From DFXE01 sp032054765 (GTDB lineage: Bacteria; Bacteroidota; Bacteroidia; Bacteroidales; Tannerellaceae), in contig DAMBSC010000012.1 of NCBI GenBank assembly GCA_032054765.1, positions 109,102-173,101 of the forward strand: a DNA stretch of 64,000 bases, written 5' to 3'. The position numbers and the translations under genes are program-made. Positions 56,307 through 64,000 of the stretch are shown here, piece by piece. A model generated the notes under the pieces. It was not told the DNA's origin and made no database searches. It worked only from the letters and a program-made list of their open reading frames with translations. The first letter of the stretch is position 1. Every line of letters begins with the position of its first letter.

Positions 56307-59300
56307 ATGTTGAACAAGATAATAAAATTCTCGCTGAACAACCGTGTCGTTGTTTTAGTGGCATCCCTGCTGCTTATGCTGGCAGGAACCTATACAGCCG
56401 TCAATATGGAAGTCGATGTATTTCCCGACCTCAATGCACCCACCGTTGTGGTGATGACAGAGGCACGAGGTATGGCTCCCGAAGAAGTCGAACGGCTCGT
56501 TACTTTCCCTGTCGAAACCGCCCTGAACGGTGCTACTGATGTACGCCGTGTGCGTTCATCCTCTACCACAGGCTTTTCTATCGTATGGGTAGAATTTAAC
56601 TGGGGAACGGACATCTACCGTGCCCGTCAGATTGTATCCGAAAAGTTAGCCGTTGTCAATGACCAGTTGCCGTCTAACGTTGGTAATCCGACGTTGGGGC
56701 CGCAATCGTCCATACTGGGTGAGCTTATGATTATCGGAGTAACCGCCGATTCAACCTCATTACAGGATTTGCGGACATTATCTGACTGGACTATCCGCCC
56801 CCGTTTATTATCAACAGGTGGAGTGGCACAGGTAACCGTTCTCGGTGGTGAAATCAAGGAATACCAGATATTGCTCGATCCCGGAAAGATGAAACATTAC
56901 AACATCGGACTCAATGAAGTAATCGACGTCGTTACCGAAATGAACCAGAACGCCGCAGGTGGTGTATTGTATGAATACGGAAACGAATTTATCATCCGTG
57001 GCGTGCTTTCAACAAATAAAATACCATCATTGGGAAAAGCTGTTATCAAAACAGTAAACAATGTTCCTATCCTGATAGAAAACATTGCTGAAGTAAAAAT
57101 AGGAGATAAAGCACCTAAACTGGGTATGGCATCCAACGACGGCAAAGCTGCCGTATTGATAACTGTTACCAAGCAACCGGCTACAAGTACGCTCGAATTG
57201 ACAGACAAACTTGACGCTTCGCTTGCCGATTTACAGAAACAGCTTCCGGCAGATGTGAAGATAACAACCGACATCTTTCGTCAGGCACGTTTTATAGACA
57301 ACTCCATCAATAACGTACAGAAATCATTGTACGAAGGGGGTATCTTCGTGGTTATCGTTTTCGTTATCTTCCTGATGAACGCACGTACAACCATTATATC
57401 ACTTGTAACGATACCGTTGTCATTAGTCTTTGCAATACTCTCCTTAAAATTCATGGGGCTTACTATTAATACCATGAGCCTCGGAGGTATGGCTATTGCT
57501 ATTGGCTCGCTTGTGGATGATGCCATTGTCGATGTAGAAAATGTGTTCAAGCGATTGCGGGAGAACAGGCAGAAACCAAAGGAACTGCAAAAAACCGTAC
57601 TCAACGTCGTGTTCGATGCTTCCAAAGAAGTGCGTATGCCAATTCTATACTCCACATTTATCATCATCGCCAGCTTCGTTCCCTTGTTCTTCCTTTCTGG
57701 AATGGAAGGTCGTATGCTTGCACCGTTAGGAGTAGCCTTTATTATGGCATTGATAGCTTCTACCGTAGTAGCCTTAACCCTTACTCCAGTATTGTGTAGC
57801 TACCTGTTGGGTAAACCACGAAAAGATGATAAACCGGAACGTGAACCGTATATAGTAAGGAAACTGAAAATCGTTTACGAGGTAGCCCTTAAATGGACAC
57901 TCAAATACAAGAAATGGGTACTTGGCGGAACAGGTGTTGTTTTAGTGATTGCCGTTATCATTTTCTTCTCATTAGGTCGTAGCTTCCTGCCGCCATTCAA
58001 TGAGGGTTCATTTACCGTAAGCATCAGTAGTATGCCCGGTATATCGCTTGAAGAATCCGACAAGATGGGGCGTATAGCAGAAGATATCTTGCTTTCCATA
58101 CCCGAAGTTCAAACCGTAGGACGGAAAACAGGACGTGCCGAACTCGATGAACACGCACTCGGTGTAAACGTATCGGAAATCGAAGCACCGTTCATCCTCG
58201 ATAAACGTTCCAAAGATGAAGTGCTTGCCGAAATACGCGAAAAGATAAAAGTGTTGCCGGGAGTGAATATAGAAATAGGCGCACCCATTTCGCACCGTAT
58301 CGACGCTATGTTATCCGGTACACGTGCCAACATCGCTATCAAGTTGTTCGGAACAGACCTCAATAAAATGTTCTCCATCGGTAACCAAATAAAAGCAAAC
58401 ATTCAGGACATTGAAGGTATTGCCGATCTGAACGTAGAACAACAAGTGGAACGTCCGCAGTTGAAGATAGAACCCAAAAGGGAAGTAATGGCGAAATACG
58501 GCATAACCTTACCCGACTTTGCGAAGATTGTAAACGTCATGCTCGCAGGTGAAGTCGTTTCACAGGTGTACGAAGAAAACCGCTCGTTCGACCTTACCCT
58601 AAAAGTAAACGACGATAGCCGTGAAACAGCCGAAAGGATAAAGAACCTTATTGTTGATGCCAACGGACGTAAAATTCCATTGAGTAATATAGCCGAAATA
58701 ACATCGTCCACAGGCCCCAACACCATCAATAGGGAAAACGTTGCCCGTAAGATTGTAATATCGGCTAACGTTGCCGGACGTGACCTGCGCGGAGTAGTAA
58801 ATGACATTCAGGACATCGTAAACGAAAAGATAGAACTGCCCGAAGGTTATCATATTGAGTACGGCGGACAGTTTGAGAGCGAACAGGCAGCATCACGCAC
58901 CCTGCTTATTACCTCAATCTTCTCCATTCTTGCTATTTTCATGCTTCTGTTTGCGCAGTTTAAGAGCATAAACCAGTCCGTTGTTATCCTGCTTAACCTG
59001 CCGCTTGCCCTTATCGGCGGAGTGTTTGCCATTTTCTTTACTAACGGCGTTCTGAGCATACCGGCTATTATCGGGTTTATCTCCCTGTTCGGTATCGCTA
59101 CACGTAACGGTATGTTGCTTATCTCACGATACAACGACCTTGTGGCAGAGGGGTATAGCAAACTTGATGCGGTAATGACCGGCTCGTTAGACCGTCTAAA
59201 CCCCATCTTGATGACCGCATTAACCTCCGGTCTTGCACTGATACCGCTTGCATTGGGTGGTGATTTGCCGGGTAACGAAATACAAAGTCCGATGGCAAAG

Positions 59301-59450
59301 GTTATCCTGGGCGGATTGCTCACATCGACTTTGCTCAACGGCTTTATTATTCCTATCATGTACTTAATTACAAACAGGAAAGTAGTTGAAACCGAAATTC
59401 TGGACAACGAGGAACCTGAAGTAAACAACACTAAATTAGAATTAGAATGA
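56307..59450 (+). CDS. czcA-like: Heavy-metal efflux RND pump (CzcA/CusA family)
   Basis: A 1047-residue inner membrane proton-driven pump with 12 helices in the usual 1+5+1+5 plan. Helix 4 has the sequence AIGSLVDDAIVDVENVFKRL. In the known HME-RND groups, zinc/cobalt pumps have DFG-x3-DGAVV-x-VEN while copper/silver pumps have AIG-x3-DAAI-type helix 4; this protein is closer to the second but has Asp-Asp, so metal choice is open. Other landmarks are NVDVFPDLNAP-like MEVDVFPDLNAPTVV, and GQFESEQAASRTLL. The operon is adaptor-pump-channel, overlapping the next gene by 4 bases (ATGA). Confidence 0.92.
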   Translation: MLNKIIKFSLNNRVVVLVASLLLMLAGTYTAVNMEVDVFPDLNAPTVVVMTEARGMAPEEVERLVTFPVETALNGATDVRRVRSSSTTGFSIVWVEFNWGTDIYRARQIVSEKLAVVNDQLPSNVGNPTLGPQSSILGELMIIGVTADSTSLQDLRTLSDWTIRPRLLSTGGVAQVTVLGGEIKEYQILLDPGKMKHYNIGLNEVIDVVTEMNQNAAGGVLYEYGNEFIIRGVLSTNKIPSLGKAVIKTVNNVPILIENIAEVKIGDKAPKLGMASNDGKAAVLITVTKQPATSTLELTDKLDASLADLQKQLPADVKITTDIFRQARFIDNSINNVQKSLYEGGIFVVIVFVIFLMNARTTIISLVTIPLSLVFAILSLKFMGLTINTMSLGGMAIAIGSLVDDAIVDVENVFKRLRENRQKPKELQKTVLNVVFDASKEVRMPILYSTFIIIASFVPLFFLSGMEGRMLAPLGVAFIMALIASTVVALTLTPVLCSYLLGKPRKDDKPEREPYIVRKLKIVYEVALKWTLKYKKWVLGGTGVVLVIAVIIFFSLGRSFLPPFNEGSFTVSISSMPGISLEESDKMGRIAEDILLSIPEVQTVGRKTGRAELDEHALGVNVSEIEAPFILDKRSKDEVLAEIREKIKVLPGVNIEIGAPISHRIDAMLSGTRANIAIKLFGTDLNKMFSIGNQIKANIQDIEGIADLNVEQQVERPQLKIEPKREVMAKYGITLPDFAKIVNVMLAGEVVSQVYEENRSFDLTLKVNDDSRETAERIKNLIVDANGRKIPLSNIAEITSSTGPNTINRENVARKIVISANVAGRDLRGVVNDIQDIVNEKIELPEGYHIEYGGQFESEQAASRTLLITSIFSILAIFMLLFAQFKSINQSVVILLNLPLALIGGVFAIFFTNGVLSIPAIIGFISLFGIATRNGMLLISRYNDLVAEGYSKLDAVMTGSLDRLNPILMTALTSGLALIPLALGGDLPGNEIQSPMAKVILGGLLTSTLLNGFIIPIMYLITNRKVVETEILDNEEPEVNNTKLELE

Positions 59451-60625
59451 GAACAATCATAATAACCATGTTGGTACTCTTCGCAGGCATAACGCTCAAT
59501 GCGCAGAATAATATCAACCCTGTATTGTCTTCGATAGAAGAGAACAATACAACCCTGAAAGCCCTCCGCGAACAAGTTGAAGCGGATAAGCTGCAAAACA
59601 AAACGGGCATCTTCCTTGATGATCCGGAAGTGGGCTTCAATTATCTCTGGGGTAACCCTTCAAATATAGGTAATCGTACCGATTTTAGCGTATCGCAGAC
59701 ATTCGACATTCCCACCATTACGGGAATGAAAAGTCGGTTAGCAAACGGTAGAAACAACCTTGTGGAATGGCAGTACAAAGCCGACCGTATGAATATATTG
59801 CTCGAAGCAAAACAATACTGCATTGAACTGATATATTACAATTCCCTGCTTAAAGAACTTTATTTGCGTCTGGAACATGCAGAAACCATTGCCAAAGGTT
59901 ATAAAGACCGTATGGACAGGGGCGACGTAAGTATCTTGGAGTACAACAAAGTAAACCTGAACCTTTCTACCATACAAGGAGAAATATCGCGCATGGAAGT
60001 AGAACGTGATGCACTCCTTGCCCAGTTGAAAAGGCTGAACGGCGGTATCGACGTAGTCTTTAATGATGCAGACTACGGCAGCCGTGAGCTTCCGTTGAAC
60101 TTTAACGACTGGTATGTACAAGCCGAAGATAAAAACCCGGTGTTGGCATACGTGCGTAACGAAATCGAAGTAAGCCAGAAACAGGTATCACTAAGCAAAG
60201 CGATGAACCTGCCTAAGTTTACCGCCGGATACATGAGTGAAAAAGTAGTCGGACAACGGTATCAGGGTGTGTCGCTTGGTATATCCATACCGCTATGGTC
60301 GAATAAAAATCAGGTGAAACAGGCAAAGGCATCTGTTGCTGCTGCCCAAAGCCGCGAAGCCGATACCAAGCAACAGTTTTTCAGCCAACTGCAAATACAG
60401 TATTCCAAAGCAATGGGACTGAAAACTACTGCCGACAAATATCGTAAATCGCTGGCAAACGTAAATAATACCATCCTGTTGAAAAAAGCACTTGATGCGG
60501 GTGAAATATCCTTGCTTGATTACATGGTTGAAATGGGATTGTACTACGACAACGTAAACCAGACGCTTGCAGCCGAAAGGGATTATCAACTGGCATTTGC
60601 CGAACTTGCAGCCGTAGAACTCTAA
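59447..60625 (+). CDS. czcC-like: TolC-family outer membrane channel (CzcC-like)
   Basis: A 392-residue protein with signal peptide (MRTIIITMLVLFAGITLNAQ). The two coiled-coil repeats of the family are visible: TLKALREQVEADKLQNKTGIF ... GFNYLWGNPSN and a second one from ~residue 215 (VSQKQVSLSKAMNLPKFTAG). It completes the efflux complex from the inner membrane to the outside. Its start overlaps the pump stop. Confidence 0.88.
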   Translation: MRTIIITMLVLFAGITLNAQNNINPVLSSIEENNTTLKALREQVEADKLQNKTGIFLDDPEVGFNYLWGNPSNIGNRTDFSVSQTFDIPTITGMKSRLANGRNNLVEWQYKADRMNILLEAKQYCIELIYYNSLLKELYLRLEHAETIAKGYKDRMDRGDVSILEYNKVNLNLSTIQGEISRMEVERDALLAQLKRLNGGIDVVFNDADYGSRELPLNFNDWYVQAEDKNPVLAYVRNEIEVSQKQVSLSKAMNLPKFTAGYMSEKVVGQRYQGVSLGISIPLWSNKNQVKQAKASVAAAQSREADTKQQFFSQLQIQYSKAMGLKTTADKYRKSLANVNNTILLKKALDAGEISLLDYMVEMGLYYDNVNQTLAAERDYQLAFAELAAVEL

Positions 60626-60636
60626 AAAATGATGTC

Positions 60637-60909
60637 ATGAAAAGACAGCAAAAGAAAAAAAAGAGTAAGGTCATTGCAAAGAAAAAAATGATTAGTTCAA
60701 GAGCAAAAAAATGGATTGTAGCGTTAAGTATAACCATTGGGATTACATTAGGTTTTTTGTTATGGTATTATGTAACCAGATGTCCCCATCATCATTGTTT
60801 CTTTCATAGATGGCCGTTAAAGGAAGTCTTATTCTTTGGGACTTTGTTTACACTATTACCATTTGTGTTTTTGAATGAGGAATTGTATAAAAAGAAGTAT
60901 AAACGATAA
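60637..60909 (+). CDS. Small membrane protein with a CPHHH motif
   Basis: A 90-residue protein. A strongly basic N-terminus (KRQQKKKKSKVIAKKK) is followed by a helix (WIVALSITIGITLGFLLWYY), the loop RCPHHHCFFHRW with two Cys and four His, and a second helix (LFFGTLFTLLPFVFL). The loop would face the periplasm by the positive-inside rule. It lies between the channel and the ATPase in the same direction, so it probably takes part in metal handling. I do not recognise a named family. Confidence 0.7.
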   Translation: MKRQQKKKKSKVIAKKKMISSRAKKWIVALSITIGITLGFLLWYYVTRCPHHHCFFHRWPLKEVLFFGTLFTLLPFVFLNEELYKKKYKR

Positions 60910-60921
60910 ATTAAAATAATT

Positions 60922-62865
60922 ATGGGAAATTGCAATGATGGGGCTTGTGTTATAGACAAGACCAAACAGGAAATGGATACCTCACAGAAAAGAGGTTACA
61001 TCCGGGCGGCTATCTCCTTTGTGATGCTGATTGCAGGCATCATCTTTTCCGCTGTCGGGCTTTCGTTCTTTGCCGATAAGTGGGTACAACTCGCATGGTA
61101 TATCATCGCTTATATTCCGGTAGGCTTACCGGTGATAAAAGAAGCATGGGAAGCCATTCGCCAGAAAGACGTATTCAGCGAGTTTACATTGATGAGTATA
61201 GCTACCATCGGGGCGTTCTTTATCGGAGAATACCCCGAAGGCGTTGCAGTAATGCTGTTCTATGCCGTAGGCGAACTCTTTCAGGATGCAGCGGTAAACC
61301 GTGCAAAAAGGAGCATTAGTGCATTACTTGATGTCCGACCAGAAACAGCGACAGTTATTAAGATGGATAAAACTGAAATAATGTCGCCGGAGAATGTAAA
61401 TGTAGGTGATATTGTGGAAGTCAAGGTAGGCGAAAGAGTGCCTCTTGACGGAATTTTACTGAATGAATCGGCATCTTTTAATACTTCGGCATTAACTGGA
61501 GAGAGTGTTCCCAGAACGATACGGAAAAATGAGGACGTATTTGCAGGTATGATACTTACCGACAATGTTTCAAGAATTGAAGTAACGAAACCATTTGGTA
61601 TGAGTGCTTTGGCTCGTATTCTTGACCTTGTTCAGAACGCCACAGAAAAAAAGGCACCCGCAGAACAGTTCATACGCAAATTTGCCCGCATCTATACTCC
61701 GATAGTGGTGGCACTGGCTGCGCTTATAGTGTTATTACCACTGGCATACTCTGCTATTAATCCGGCATTCAATTTTGTGTTGTACGACTGGGTTTATCGT
61801 GGATTGGTATTCCTCGTTATTTCCTGCCCGTGTGCTTTGGTTATCAGCATACCGTTGGGCTACTTTGGTGGTATCGGGGCGGCAAGCCGTAAAGGAATAC
61901 TATTTAAAGGAAGCAACTATTTGGAAGCCATTACCAAAGTAAATACGGTGGTGATGGATAAAACCGGAACACTGACACAGGGAGTTTTCAAGGTACAAAA
62001 GATTGTTCCGGCAGATTTTCTGCTCGAAACAGACCTTGTGAATTTAGTGGCTTCGGTTGAAACGCAAAGTACGCATCCCATAGCGAAAGCTATTGTGGAA
62101 TATGCAAAAGAGCAGAATATCGAAGTAATTAAGCCGGAGATTGTGAATGAAATCGCAGGGCACGGCTTACAGGCTTCTATCAATGGTAAAATAGTTCTTG
62201 TGGGTAATCCTAAATTATTGATAAAAAACAATGTAGAGTTCCCGCCGGAAATAGCGACTATACCCGAAACGATTGTTGTTTGCGCTATCAATGGCATCTA
62301 TTCCGGATATATTCTGGTAGCCGATGCTCCGAAAGAGGATGCAGCTACAGCCGTGAACGCTTTGCGTGAGTTAGGAATTAAGAATATTGTAATGCTGTCA
62401 GGAGATAAACAGGCCATCGTTTCGCAGCTTGCCACAGAGTTGAACGTTACGCAAGCGCATGGCGATCTGCTGCCCGAAGGAAAGGTTGAGTATGTAGAGC
62501 AGTTGAAGTCCGATCCGGGTAATAACATTGCTTTTGTAGGCGATGGGATAAACGATGCGCCTGTTCTTGCCATGAGCGACGTAGGCATTGCAATGGGTGG
62601 ACTGGGTAGCGACGTTGCCATAGAAACGGCAGACGTTATTATTCAGACAGACCAACCGAGCCGGATAGCAACGGCTATAACAATAGGCAAAGCTACACGC
62701 CGAATTGTTATACAGAATATAAGTCTGGCTTTTGGTGTAAAGCTCATTGTGTTGATTTTGGGTGCAGGAGGTGTTGCAACCTTATGGGAAGCGGTATTTG
62801 CTGATGTTGGGGTATCGTTATTGGCGATATTGAACGCTATTAGGATTTTGAAAATGAAATTTTAA
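60922..62865 (+). CDS. P1B-type metal-transporting ATPase, Zn/Cd/Pb class (ZntA/CadA-like)
   Basis: A 647-residue inner membrane ATPase that exports divalent metal from the cytosol. Key motifs: metal site SCPCALV in helix 6, phosphorylation site MDKTGTLTQG (Asp ~345), TGES actuator loop (ALTGESVP), the nucleotide-binding HP (STHPIAKAI), GDGINDAP, and DVGVSLLAILNAIR in the last helix, the P1B-2 pattern for Zn2+, Cd2+ and Pb2+. The N-terminal heavy-metal domain is missing; only a Cys pair in GNCNDGACVIDK remains. It complements the RND system, which clears the periplasm. Confidence 0.92.
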   Translation: MGNCNDGACVIDKTKQEMDTSQKRGYIRAAISFVMLIAGIIFSAVGLSFFADKWVQLAWYIIAYIPVGLPVIKEAWEAIRQKDVFSEFTLMSIATIGAFFIGEYPEGVAVMLFYAVGELFQDAAVNRAKRSISALLDVRPETATVIKMDKTEIMSPENVNVGDIVEVKVGERVPLDGILLNESASFNTSALTGESVPRTIRKNEDVFAGMILTDNVSRIEVTKPFGMSALARILDLVQNATEKKAPAEQFIRKFARIYTPIVVALAALIVLLPLAYSAINPAFNFVLYDWVYRGLVFLVISCPCALVISIPLGYFGGIGAASRKGILFKGSNYLEAITKVNTVVMDKTGTLTQGVFKVQKIVPADFLLETDLVNLVASVETQSTHPIAKAIVEYAKEQNIEVIKPEIVNEIAGHGLQASINGKIVLVGNPKLLIKNNVEFPPEIATIPETIVVCAINGIYSGYILVADAPKEDAATAVNALRELGIKNIVMLSGDKQAIVSQLATELNVTQAHGDLLPEGKVEYVEQLKSDPGNNIAFVGDGINDAPVLAMSDVGIAMGGLGSDVAIETADVIIQTDQPSRIATAITIGKATRRIVIQNISLAFGVKLIVLILGAGGVATLWEAVFADVGVSLLAILNAIRILKMKF

Positions 62866-62903
62866 TTATGCCCTGTTGGGGTTTGTACCTAAAATATAGC
62901 CTT

Positions 62904-63752
62904 ATGAATAAACACGTCAATACTATAATCGAAAAAGTGAATGATCAGCTTGAAGCTATTGAACTGGAAGAAGAAGCCTCTTTAAGAAAAGCTAAAAAAG
63001 CAGTTTTGTTGCTAAAAGGAATTATGCAACAGCTAAAGATGAAACTGAACGATTATAAGTTCAAAAGTGATGATGAAGAAATATGTTTTTTTAAAGAGTA
63101 CAAACCCCAACTTTTCAGCAAATTAATCTATTACTCGGAGATTTATAAGATAGAAACTAATCGACCGACTGGAAGTGATACGGCACAGAAAAATTATATA
63201 ATAAGGGAATTAGACAGGATAAAAGATTATTTTGATAAAAACTTAGATTTCTACCAGTATTACAGGACAGAGAAGACTCATCTTGACCGTTATTATTTTC
63301 TTCGGGTAGAGCCGAATATTGAACTTAATGTAGATTGCTTCTACTTTGAAAGGGATAATAATTTTTCTACCAGTTTTGATTACAAAGTTTCTAAAATATT
63401 AGCCAATGAGATGCTCCGTATTTATCTCAATGCTGAATTAAATAAACTGGAAAAACATCCTGAAAACGAAATGGATAACTCTAAATTTCCCCGTATAAAA
63501 CATACTTGGACAGGAACTAAAACAGAACTTGTCGAACTGATTTATGCTATATATGCAAAAGGAAGCATAAATTATGGAAACATTGATATTAAAGAGTTGA
63601 TAGATTATTTCTGTAATGTTTTCAATACCGATGCCGGAGAGTTTTACCGCATCTATTTGAATATCAGAAACCGGAAAGAAAGCCGGACTTTATATCTTGA
63701 TTCATTGCGAGATAGCCTTAACAAAAAAATGGATGATGACGATAACAGGTAA
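62904..63752 (+). CDS. rteC: RteC-family regulator
   Basis: About 282 residues from the ATG at 62904 (MNKHVNTIIEKVN); an upstream ATG at 62868 adds an unlikely stretch. Helical and charged throughout, with YKPQLFSKLIYYSEIYKIE, DYFDKNLDFYQYYRTEKTHL and RYYFLRVEPNIEL as family landmarks, and a C-terminal winged-helix-like part (TWTGTKTELVELIYAIYAKG). RteC of CTnDOT activates excision genes after tetracycline; many relatives sit in integrative elements without rteA/rteB, as here. It ends before a terminator. Confidence 0.85.
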   Translation: MNKHVNTIIEKVNDQLEAIELEEEASLRKAKKAVLLLKGIMQQLKMKLNDYKFKSDDEEICFFKEYKPQLFSKLIYYSEIYKIETNRPTGSDTAQKNYIIRELDRIKDYFDKNLDFYQYYRTEKTHLDRYYFLRVEPNIELNVDCFYFERDNNFSTSFDYKVSKILANEMLRIYLNAELNKLEKHPENEMDNSKFPRIKHTWTGTKTELVELIYAIYAKGSINYGNIDIKELIDYFCNVFNTDAGEFYRIYLNIRNRKESRTLYLDSLRDSLNKKMDDDDNR

Positions 63753-63876
63753 AATGTCAGGTGGTCAATAAAAAAACAGCAGAAGTAATTATAAAAATCA
63801 ATTCATTATCAATAAGTTATGAGAAAATCAATATAAAGATGATATAAAGTTTATCTTAACGGATTTTCCCTCTTTT

Positions 63877-63910
63877 AGCCCTGAAAAACTATCATTTTCA
63901 GGGCTTTTTT
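63877..63910 (+). terminator. Intrinsic terminator
   Basis: AGCCCTGAAAA (63877-63887) and TTTTCAGGGCT (63895-63905) pair over 11 bases with a seven-base loop, followed by T5 (six with the final T of the stem). It lies 125 bases after the rteC stop. Confidence 0.85.
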
Positions 63911-63946
63911 ACGTCTTTTTCTTCCAAAAATACCCAATGTAAAGAT

Positions 63947-64000
63947 TGAACTGCACCCAGAAAGTTGGACATAAAACAAGATTATTATGTCAGAGAAGCG
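63947..64000 (+). mobile_element. Left end of an IS3-like insertion sequence, with start of its first transposase gene
   Basis: TGAACTGCACCCAGAAAGTT GGACA (broken here for length) is like the terminal inverted repeat of several IS3-group elements (start TGxxCTGCACCC, then AAAGTTGGAC). At 63987 an ATG (MSEK...) begins a basic reading frame, as in the short OrfA of such elements, and runs off the window. The rest of the element is not visible, so this rests on the terminus and position alone. Confidence 0.5.

Larger units (their letters stand above)
42306..64000 (+). mobile_element. Putative integrative element with metal-response and lipid A cargo (left part)
   Basis: The element is inferred from the tRNA 3' remnant at its left border, the change to AT-rich cargo genes unrelated to the left half, and an RteC-type regulator at 62904. 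No integrase, relaxase or transfer gene is seen inside the window; they would lie to the right. The cargo comprises an ECF/FecR/TonB signalling unit, His-rich lipoproteins, a lipid A-type sugar cassette, RND efflux and a Zn/Cd ATPase. The right border is not in view and the element may be composite. Confidence 0.6.

Overview
The window looks like chromosome of an anaerobic Bacteroidales bacterium (Bacteroides, Parabacteroides or Dysgonomonas type; genus not resolved). The evidence is the atpD-C-B-E-F-H-A-G order of the ATP synthase genes, a serine palmitoyltransferase, Bacteroidetes -7 boxes of the TAnnTTTG type, FecR/TonB receptor signalling, many AraC regulators, remnants of a MobC-type coupling protein, and an RteC-type regulator.

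Positions 1-42230 are host chromosome. 1-5311 is the tail of an envelope/lipid gene cluster (FAD oxidoreductase, FabG-like reductase, LolA-like carrier, CDP-alcohol phosphatidyltransferase-like protein, DUF5686 outer membrane protein), of the kind found beside aryl-polyene-type lipids. 5.6-6.5 kb is a frameshifted AraC gene. 7.0-15.0 kb holds a tandem universal stress protein and the complete F1Fo ATP synthase operon, in which atpB carries an apparent one-base frameshift. 15.0-20 kb has AraC genes, serine palmitoyltransferase, a patatin and an EamA protein; a zinc-type CDF transporter follows. 21.0-22.3 kb is the wreck of an old conjugative element. 22.5-42.1 kb is a mosaic of small metabolic genes, AraC regulators, a TPR histidine kinase/response regulator pair, an ANT(6)-like gene and several gene fragments. 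This half also carries two dispersed repeat families: arrays of about four 21-24 bp quasi-palindromes in front of or beside genes, and a 180-232 bp MITE-like element with long inverted ends.

At 42.27 kb the 3' end of a tRNA gene with its own terminator appears without a 5' half. This is read as the attachment site of an integrative element that runs from about 42.3 kb past the right end of the window. Its cargo is a metal-response and envelope-remodelling island: a DHFR-like gene; an ECF sigma factor, FecR anti-sigma and STN-type TonB receptor with a His-rich loop; two His-rich lipoproteins; two small PHHHH proteins; a five-gene cassette that looks able to make and transfer a uronic-acid-type sugar to lipid A (PAP2 phosphatase, polyprenyl-phosphate glycosyltransferase, LAB_N membrane protein, UDP-glucuronate-epimerase-like enzyme, ArnT-like transferase); a Fur-family regulator; a CzcBAC/CusBA-type RND efflux system whose adaptor has a His-rich N-terminus; and a P1B-2 Zn/Cd/Pb ATPase. 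It ends in rteC and the left end of an IS3-like element.

The most interesting signal is a bipartite motif, gtagggta-N12-tgcggta, found with identical spacing upstream of the sigma factor and of both His-rich lipoproteins. It is best explained as the promoter of the ECF sigma factor, and would tie the receptor, the sigma factor and the secreted metal-binding proteins into one regulon inside the mobile element.
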